Part shown: positions 13,966-14,018 of the stretch, piece by piece | Numbering within the stretch: the stretch's first letter is position 1 | How the letters are laid out: each line of letters starts with the position of its first letter | DNA from: Gemmatimonadaceae bacterium | GTDB taxonomy: Bacteria; Gemmatimonadota; Gemmatimonadetes; Gemmatimonadales; Gemmatimonadaceae | Assembly (NCBI GenBank): GCA_019689955.1 | Contig: JADGGM010000015.1 | Location: forward strand, 1-14,018 | Length of the DNA stretch: 14,018 nt | Direction of reading: 5' to 3' | Translations under genes and position numbers: made by a program | The notes under the pieces: generated by a model | Seen by the model: only the letters and a program-made list of their open reading frames with translations | Told to the model about the DNA's origin: nothing | Databases searched by the model: none

Positions 13966-13993
13966 GGCCGGGGGTCCAGCGGGCCCCCCGGCC
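13966..13993 (+). terminator. Possible hairpin terminator after tatA
   Basis: GGCCGGGGG (13966-13974) pairs with CCCCCGGCC (13985-13993) around a 10-base loop. It sits 34 bases after the tatA stop, where a terminator would be expected. It runs into the suspect G homopolymer, so the sequence here may not be reliable. Confidence 0.4.
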
Positions 13994-14018
13994 GGGGGGG
14001 GGGGGGGGGGGGGGGGGG
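13994..14018. other. Terminal poly-G run, probable contig-end artefact
   Basis: The last 25 bases are all G. Nothing else in the window has a homopolymer above about eight. A G run at a sequence end is typical of no-signal calls on two-colour sequencers or of an assembly break in a GC-rich hairpin. I would not treat it as biology. Confidence 0.75.

Noticed and set aside
1..14018. Mobile elements, tRNA or rRNA genes, phage genes or defence genes
   Set aside because: I found no transposase, integrase, terminal inverted repeats, tRNA cloverleaf or rRNA-like stretch. Gene content is ordinary chromosomal housekeeping and envelope functions.

Overview
The window is about 70% GC chromosomal DNA from a Gram-negative (diderm) bacterium. 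The gene set (Tol-Pal, TatC, LptD, a polyprenyl synthase, a DUF4321 protein, TatA), the weak or missing Shine-Dalgarno sites at most starts and the protein style suggest Gemmatimonadota. That placement is inference from recall, with no marker gene in view. All confident genes are on the + strand. The window ends in a 25-base G run that looks like a contig-end artefact.

Positions 1-6964 are a tightly packed cell-envelope operon: the 3' end of a TolA/TonB-like gene, tolB, pal, cpoB (ybgF), tatC and lptD. Adjacent genes overlap or lie at most about 50 bases apart. Tol-Pal-CpoB links the inner membrane, peptidoglycan and outer membrane. TatC is the core of the twin-arginine translocase. LptD is the outer-membrane gate for lipopolysaccharide. 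Putting all of these in one run implies co-expression of outer-membrane building and division functions.

Positions 6965-7192 are non-coding and dense in inverted repeats. They lead into a gene for a fibronectin-III-like lipoprotein (7193-8017), followed by a strong hairpin (8042-8077). A radical SAM enzyme with a cysteine-rich C-terminus follows (8185-9156). It is preceded by a possible leaderless eight-residue mini-ORF whose stop overlaps the enzyme's start.

Positions 9157-9599 contain no convincing gene. They hold a G-quadruplex motif, two small hairpins in an AT-rich patch, an array of degenerate 23/24-base repeats, and a promoter-like pair just before the next gene.

Positions 9600-13932 are a second operon: a 925-residue cytoplasmic TPR protein, a long-chain polyprenyl diphosphate synthase, a small DUF4321 membrane protein and tatA. 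The first three overlap by ATGA junctions, and tatA has a textbook AGGAGG site. The Tat translocase is therefore split, with tatC in the first operon and tatA at the end of the second. I see no dramatic new system. The least explained parts are the radical SAM locus with its mini-ORF, the structured leader before the lipoprotein gene, and the 23/24-base repeat array.
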